Assembly: GCA_003556955.1 (NCBI GenBank)
Contig: PWQB01000247.1
Coordinates: 1 to 8,685 of the forward strand
Direction: 5' to 3'
DNA length: 8,685 nucleotides
Origin: Nostocaceae cyanobacterium CSSed10_463m
GTDB taxonomy: Bacteria; Cyanobacteriota; Cyanobacteriia; Cyanobacteriales; Nostocaceae
Shown here in pieces: positions 5,726 through 8,685 of the stretch (the first letter of the stretch is position 1; the number at the start of each line of letters is the position of its first letter). A program made the translations under genes and the position numbers. A model generated the notes under the pieces. The model ran no database searches. It had not been told where the DNA came from and saw nothing but the letters and a program-made list of their open reading frames with translations.

Positions 5726-5741
5726 TAGAGAGCATTTGATT

Positions 5742-6266
5742 ATGGCAACTGGTCGTCGCAAAGCGAACCGCACAAAAAAAGAAGAAACCAACTGGCAAGA
5801 GCGAGTCATCCAAATCCGACGGGTGAGCAAAGTCGTCAAGGGAGGTAAAAAACTCAGCTTCCGGGCGATTGTGGTCGTCGGTAATGAACGTGGTCAAGTT
5901 GGTGTGGGAGTAGGTAAAGCCTCAGATGTCATCGGCGCTGTCAAAAAAGGCGTAGCTGATGGTAAAAAACATCTGATTGACATCCCTATGACCAAATCCA
6001 ATTCCATTCCTCATCCTATTGATGGTGTGGGTGGCGGTGCTAAGGTGATGATGCGCCCTGCTGCACCTGGTACTGGGGTAATTGCGGGTGGTGCTGTTCG
6101 GACTGTCTTGGAATTGGCAGGAGTGCGTAACATCTTGGCCAAGCAACTCGGTTCCAACAATCCACTCAACAATGCTAGAGCCGCAGTGAATGCCTTATCT
6201 ACACTACGTACTCTTTCGGAAGTGGCCGAAGATCGGGGTATTCCTATTGAAAAACTCTACATTTAG
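5742..6266 (+). CDS. rpsE: 30S ribosomal protein S5
   Basis: This 174-residue S5 lies in the small-subunit body at the mRNA entry channel and takes part in decoding fidelity. The N-terminal S5 RNA-binding domain lies at about residues 18-80, with [20 protein letters not shown] and [20 protein letters not shown], then [20 protein letters not shown] at about 86-105. The C-terminal domain has [20 protein letters not shown] and GIPIEKLYI. The reading frame continues upstream to an ATG at 5697, but those 15 codons lie in the heptamer array, so I chose 5742, which gives the family N-terminus [15 protein letters not shown]. Only a weak AGAGAG (5727-5732) precedes it. No rpmD follows. Confidence 0.96.
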   Translation: MATGRRKANRTKKEETNWQERVIQIRRVSKVVKGGKKLSFRAIVVVGNERGQVGVGVGKASDVIGAVKKGVADGKKHLIDIPMTKSNSIPHPIDGVGGGAKVMMRPAAPGTGVIAGGAVRTVLELAGVRNILAKQLGSNNPLNNARAAVNALSTLRTLSEVAEDRGIPIEKLYI

Positions 6267-6297
6267 AATGTTTGACGTTGACGTTTGGCGGTTCTCT

Positions 6298-6339
6298 GTC
6301 AACAGTCAACAGTTAATAGTCAAGAGTGAACGTGTAAAC
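6298..6339 (+). repeat. GTCAACA heptamer array, rpsE-rplO spacer
   Basis: Six 7-nt units are in phase: GTCAACA (6298-6304), GTCAACA (6305-6311), GTTAATA (6312-6318), GTCAAGA (6319-6325), GTGAACG (6326-6332) and TGTAAAC (6333-6339), decaying towards rplO. The CAACAGT core resembles one of the STRR families described in heterocystous cyanobacteria. A short TTGACG doublet lies upstream at about 6272-6283. The 89-nt spacer holds no open frame resembling L30. Confidence 0.75.
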
Positions 6340-6355
6340 AATTACTAATTACATC

Positions 6356-6799
6356 ATGAGACTCAACGATGTTAAGCCCCAAAAAGGTTCAAAAAAACGC
6401 CGCCGTCGTGTAGCCAGGGGTATTTCCGCAGGTCAAGGTGCTAGCGCTGGTTTAGGTATGAGAGGTCAAAAATCTCGTTCTGGTAGTGGTACCAGACCAG
6501 GTTTTGAAGGTGGTCAGCAACCATTGTACCGTCGAGTACCTAAACTGAAAGGCTTTCCGGTGGTGAATCGGAAAATTTACACTACGATTAATGTAGAGAA
6601 ACTAGCTTCTCTTCCTGCTGATACAGAAGTAAATTTGACTTCCCTCAGAGAGGCAGGAATCTTAACTGCTGCTAAGGGTCCATTGAAAATTTTGGGCAAT
6701 GGCGAATTGAATGTGTCTCTAAAGGTACAAGCAGCAGCTTTCACAGGACAAGCTCGGAGCAAAATTGAAGCAGCTGGTGGTAGTTGTGAAGTCTTATAA
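6356..6799 (+). CDS. rplO: 50S ribosomal protein L15
   Basis: This 147-residue L15 is close to the family's 144-150. L15 is an assembly protein of the large subunit with a long extended N-terminal segment threading into 23S rRNA. The first 55 residues are Gly/Arg/Lys/Ser-rich: [60 protein letters not shown]. The globular domain contains [19 protein letters not shown] and ends with [15 protein letters not shown], the L15 C-terminal pattern. The bases before the ATG (ATTACTAATTACATC) hold no Shine-Dalgarno sequence. The stop leads directly into the hairpin spacer before secY. Confidence 0.97.
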   Translation: MRLNDVKPQKGSKKRRRRVARGISAGQGASAGLGMRGQKSRSGSGTRPGFEGGQQPLYRRVPKLKGFPVVNRKIYTTINVEKLASLPADTEVNLTSLREAGILTAAKGPLKILGNGELNVSLKVQAAAFTGQARSKIEAAGGSCEVL

Positions 6800-6854
6800 G
6801 TGAGCCAGAAAAGCGCACTTTGCAATTCTTATCGCTGCCAGCGCCTGGTTCACT
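6799..6854 (+). promoter_or_regulatory. Candidate mRNA hairpin between rplO and secY
   Basis: Bases 6799-6808 (AGTGAGCCAG) pair with 6845-6854 (CTGGTTCACT) over ten base pairs with one G-U. After an AAAA bulge (6809-6812), GCGC at 6813-6816 can pair with GCGC at 6841-6844. The 5' arm begins with the last base of the rplO stop. The base of the stem lies three bases before the AGAGG (6857-6861) that serves secY. There is no U-tract, so a terminator is unlikely. A role in secY translation or mRNA processing is inference. Confidence 0.45.
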
Positions 6855-6870
6855 ATAGAGGTAGCATTCT

Positions 6871-8184
6871 ATGATCAGTCGAGAAAAAGCCCCAACGGCT
6901 CAAGAAACTTTTATGCAGATGGCGCAAGCAGCTGGCCTCAGAGGTAGGCTGCTTGTCACCGTCGGTATTTTAATTTTGGTTCGCCTTGGTATATTTTTGC
7001 CGGTACCAGGTCTTGATAGAGCTAGGTTTGCTGAAGCAATAGCTGGCAATAATGCCGTCTTTGGTTTATTGGATATATTTTCTGGACGGGGACTTTCCAC
7101 TTTGGGAATCTTCGCTTTGGGGATTTTACCTTTTATTAATGCGTCCATTATTATCCAATTACTCACCGCAGCAATCCCATCTTTAGAAAATTTACAGAAA
7201 AACGAAGGCGAAGCGGGTCGGCGGAAAATTTCCCAAATCACACGCTACGTAACTGTAGTATGGGCGACTATTCAAAGTGTGGCTTTTTCGGCAATTTTCC
7301 TCAATCAATTTGCCTTAAATCCAGGTATAGCATTTGTCGCTGAAACAGCGATCGCTCTGACTGCTGGTTCGATGTTTGTCATGTGGGCATCAGAACTGAT
7401 TACAGAAAGAGGCCTGGGTAATGGTGCATCCTTATTGATTTTTGTCAACATCGTCGCTTCGTTACCTAAAGCTTTAGGGGACACTATTGATTTGGTACAA
7501 GTCGGCGGTAGAGAAATCGTGGGACGTGTAATCGTTCTGATATTGGTATTCCTAGCCACAATTGTTGGTATTGTCTTCGTGCAAGAAGGCATCCGTCGTA
7601 TCCCGATTATTTCCGCTCGTCGCCAAGTAGGTCGCAGAGTATTGGCAGAACAACGGAGTTATTTACCCTTGCGGCTCAATTCCGGTGGTGTAATGCCGAT
7701 TATTTTTGCGGCAGCAATTTTAAGTTTGCCACTGTTGATTGCCAATTTCACTAGAAATCCTGAAATAGCCAACATCGTCAATACTTATCTCAGTCCTGGG
7801 GGTTCTGGGGCTTGGGTTTACGCTCTGGTCTACTTAGTCTCAATTATTTTCTTCAGTTACTTCTATTCTTCGTTAATTGTTAACCCAGTTGATGTAGCGC
7901 AGAACTTGAAGAAAATGGGGTCTAGTATTCCCGGTATTCGTCCAGGAAAAGCTACCAGTGAGTATCTTGAGCGTGTGATCAATCGACTAACTTTTTTAGG
8001 TGCGATATTTTTGGGCTTTGTGGCTATTATTCCCACGGCTGTGGAAAGTGCTTTAGGAGTACCAACCTTTAGAGGATTGGGTGCTACTTCTTTGCTGATT
8101 CTAGTGGGTGTGGCAATTGATACGGCTAAACAAGTCCAAACTTACGTTATCTCTCAGCGTTATGAAGGAATGGTGAAACAATAG
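6871..8184 (+). CDS. secY: Protein translocase subunit SecY
   Basis: SecY is the channel-forming subunit of the SecYEG translocon, which moves proteins across, and inserts them into, the plasma membrane and, in cyanobacteria, the thylakoid membrane. The protein has 437 residues. Ten hydrophobic segments are visible at about residues 25-44, 76-96, 123-144, 154-174, 185-200, 218-238, 271-292, 314-336, 371-391 and 403-419. Family landmarks are [14 protein letters not shown], the plug region after TM1, [15 protein letters not shown] (TM2), [15 protein letters not shown], the cytosolic loop [48 protein letters not shown] in pieces, and the C-terminal [21 protein letters not shown] lies nine bases before the ATG. 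A HIP1 octamer lies at 7348-7355. Confidence 0.98.
   Translation: MISREKAPTAQETFMQMAQAAGLRGRLLVTVGILILVRLGIFLPVPGLDRARFAEAIAGNNAVFGLLDIFSGRGLSTLGIFALGILPFINASIIIQLLTAAIPSLENLQKNEGEAGRRKISQITRYVTVVWATIQSVAFSAIFLNQFALNPGIAFVAETAIALTAGSMFVMWASELITERGLGNGASLLIFVNIVASLPKALGDTIDLVQVGGREIVGRVIVLILVFLATIVGIVFVQEGIRRIPIISARRQVGRRVLAEQRSYLPLRLNSGGVMPIIFAAAILSLPLLIANFTRNPEIANIVNTYLSPGGSGAWVYALVYLVSIIFFSYFYSSLIVNPVDVAQNLKKMGSSIPGIRPGKATSEYLERVINRLTFLGAIFLGFVAIIPTAVESALGVPTFRGLGATSLLILVGVAIDTAKQVQTYVISQRYEGMVKQ
7348..7355. repeat. HIP1 palindrome GCGATCGC
   Basis: This is an exact octamer inside secY, in frame as GCG-ATC-GC(T), Ala-Ile-Ala, within transmembrane segment 4. Confidence 0.9.
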
Positions 8185-8189
8185 TGACA

Positions 8190-8685
8190 GTGACTCGATT
8201 AATTTTCTTGGGACCACCCGGATCTGGTAAAGGAACTCAATCTCAAATTTTGGCTGAAGACTTGAATATTCCCCATATTTCTACCGGGGAAATATTAAGG
8301 CAAGCCATGCAAGAGCAAACTCCTTTGGGAATTAAAGCTCAAAGTTATGTAAATAGCGGCGATTTAGTCCCCGACCAGTTAGTGCAGGACTTAGTAAAGG
8401 AACGTCTTAGTCAACCCGATGTAAAATCTGGCTGGATTCTTGATGGTTTTCCTCGCAAAGTCACACAAGCAGTTTTTCTCGAAGAATTGCTGGCAGAAAT
8501 GAATCAGGGTGGCGAAAGGGCAATTAATCTGGATGCACCAGATGATGTTGTGGTAGCACGTTTACTCGAAAGAGGACGAAAAGATGATACCGAAGCGGTA
8601 ATTCGTCATCGTCTAGACGTTTATCGGGCTGAAACTGCGCCATTGATTGATTATTATGGCGATCGCCAAAACTTGATTACAGTCA
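8190..8685 (+). CDS. adk: Adenylate kinase, N-terminal part (partial)
   Basis: Adenylate kinase interconverts ATP + AMP and two ADP in the cytoplasm. About 165 residues are present and the 3' end lies beyond the window. Visible landmarks are the P-loop GPPGSGKGT (residues 8-16), ISTGEILR (30-37, AMP side), DGFPRK (85-90) and ERGRKDD (127-133). After RGRKDD the protein goes straight to [23 protein letters not shown], so the 27-residue LID insertion of long-form kinases is absent. The start is GTG: 8190 gives [11 protein letters not shown], as in the family, whereas an in-frame GTG at 8184, sharing one base with the secY stop (TAGTG), would add two residues. AAGGA (8165-8169) lies inside secY. 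The secY-adk order is standard. Confidence 0.95.
   Translation, partial: MTRLIFLGPPGSGKGTQSQILAEDLNIPHISTGEILRQAMQEQTPLGIKAQSYVNSGDLVPDQLVQDLVKERLSQPDVKSGWILDGFPRKVTQAVFLEELLAEMNQGGERAINLDAPDDVVVARLLERGRKDDTEAVIRHRLDVYRAETAPLIDYYGDRQNLITV
8659..8666. repeat. HIP1 palindrome GCGATCGC
   Basis: This is an exact octamer inside adk, in frame as GGC-GAT-CGC (Gly-Asp-Arg), the same codon frame as the copy in rpsQ. Confidence 0.9.

Noticed and set aside
5604..5741. Composite repeat spacer as an insertion-sequence remnant
   Set aside because: There is no transposase fragment, no terminal inverted repeats of IS type and no target duplication; it is explained by nested short tandem repeats.
119..6339. 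Spacer repeats as CRISPR arrays
   Set aside because: The units are only 7 or 15 nt and directly adjacent, without unique spacers of regular length, and no cas genes are present.
6820..6862. Possible promoter (TTGCAA with CACTAT or TATAGA) before secY
   Set aside because: The spacing between the boxes is about 25 nt or more, and the second box lies in the hairpin arm and ribosome-binding site.
6900..7592. Two - strand open frames opposite secY
   Set aside because: Both are antisense to conserved SecY transmembrane segments and show no start signals or recognisable protein features.

Overview
The window is a stretch of the large ribosomal-protein (S10-spc-alpha) cluster of a cyanobacterium, most likely a filamentous heterocystous one of the Nostoc/Anabaena type. 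The support is threefold: the proteins read as cyanobacterial ribosomal proteins throughout; the palindrome GCGATCGC (HIP1) occurs five times in 8.7 kb; and the spacers are filled with 7-nt tandem repeats of the kind described as STRR sequences in heterocystous cyanobacteria. The genus assignment is inference.

All seventeen genes are on the + strand: rplB (3' end only), rpsS, rplV, rpsC, rplP, rpmC, rpsQ, rplN, rplX, rplE, rpsH, rplF, rplR, rpsE, rplO, secY and adk (5' part only). This is the bacterial order, with the S10 and spc blocks joined by a 42-nt spacer. Two genes usual in other bacteria are absent: rpsN (S14) between rplE and rpsH, and rpmD (L30) between rpsE and rplO. I see no convincing promoter or intrinsic terminator, so the window is best read as the inside of one long transcription unit. 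It makes ribosomal subunit proteins, the SecY channel and adenylate kinase.

Some junctions are tight: rplP/rpmC (3 nt), rpsQ/rplN (42 nt), rplN/rplX (1-nt overlap), rplE/rpsH (20 nt), rplF/rplR (2 nt) and secY/adk (about 0-5 nt). Others are 64-149 nt long and carry repeats: rplB-rpsS, rpsS-rplV, rpsC-rplP, rplX-rplE, rpsH-rplF, rplR-rpsE and rpsE-rplO. Six of those seven contain arrays with a strict 7-nt period, from at least five different sequence families. Several pair a left array with a complementary right array, which could fold as a long hairpin in the mRNA. In two cases the array starts with the stop codon of the upstream gene and places TAG in all three frames. Several genes just after an array lack a clear Shine-Dalgarno sequence. 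The rplO-secY spacer has a different, non-repetitive hairpin.

The coding content is ordinary core genome and I do not see a new protein system. The parts worth a second look are the spacers. No gene-free stretch exceeds 300 bases; the longest is the 149-nt rplB-rpsS spacer.
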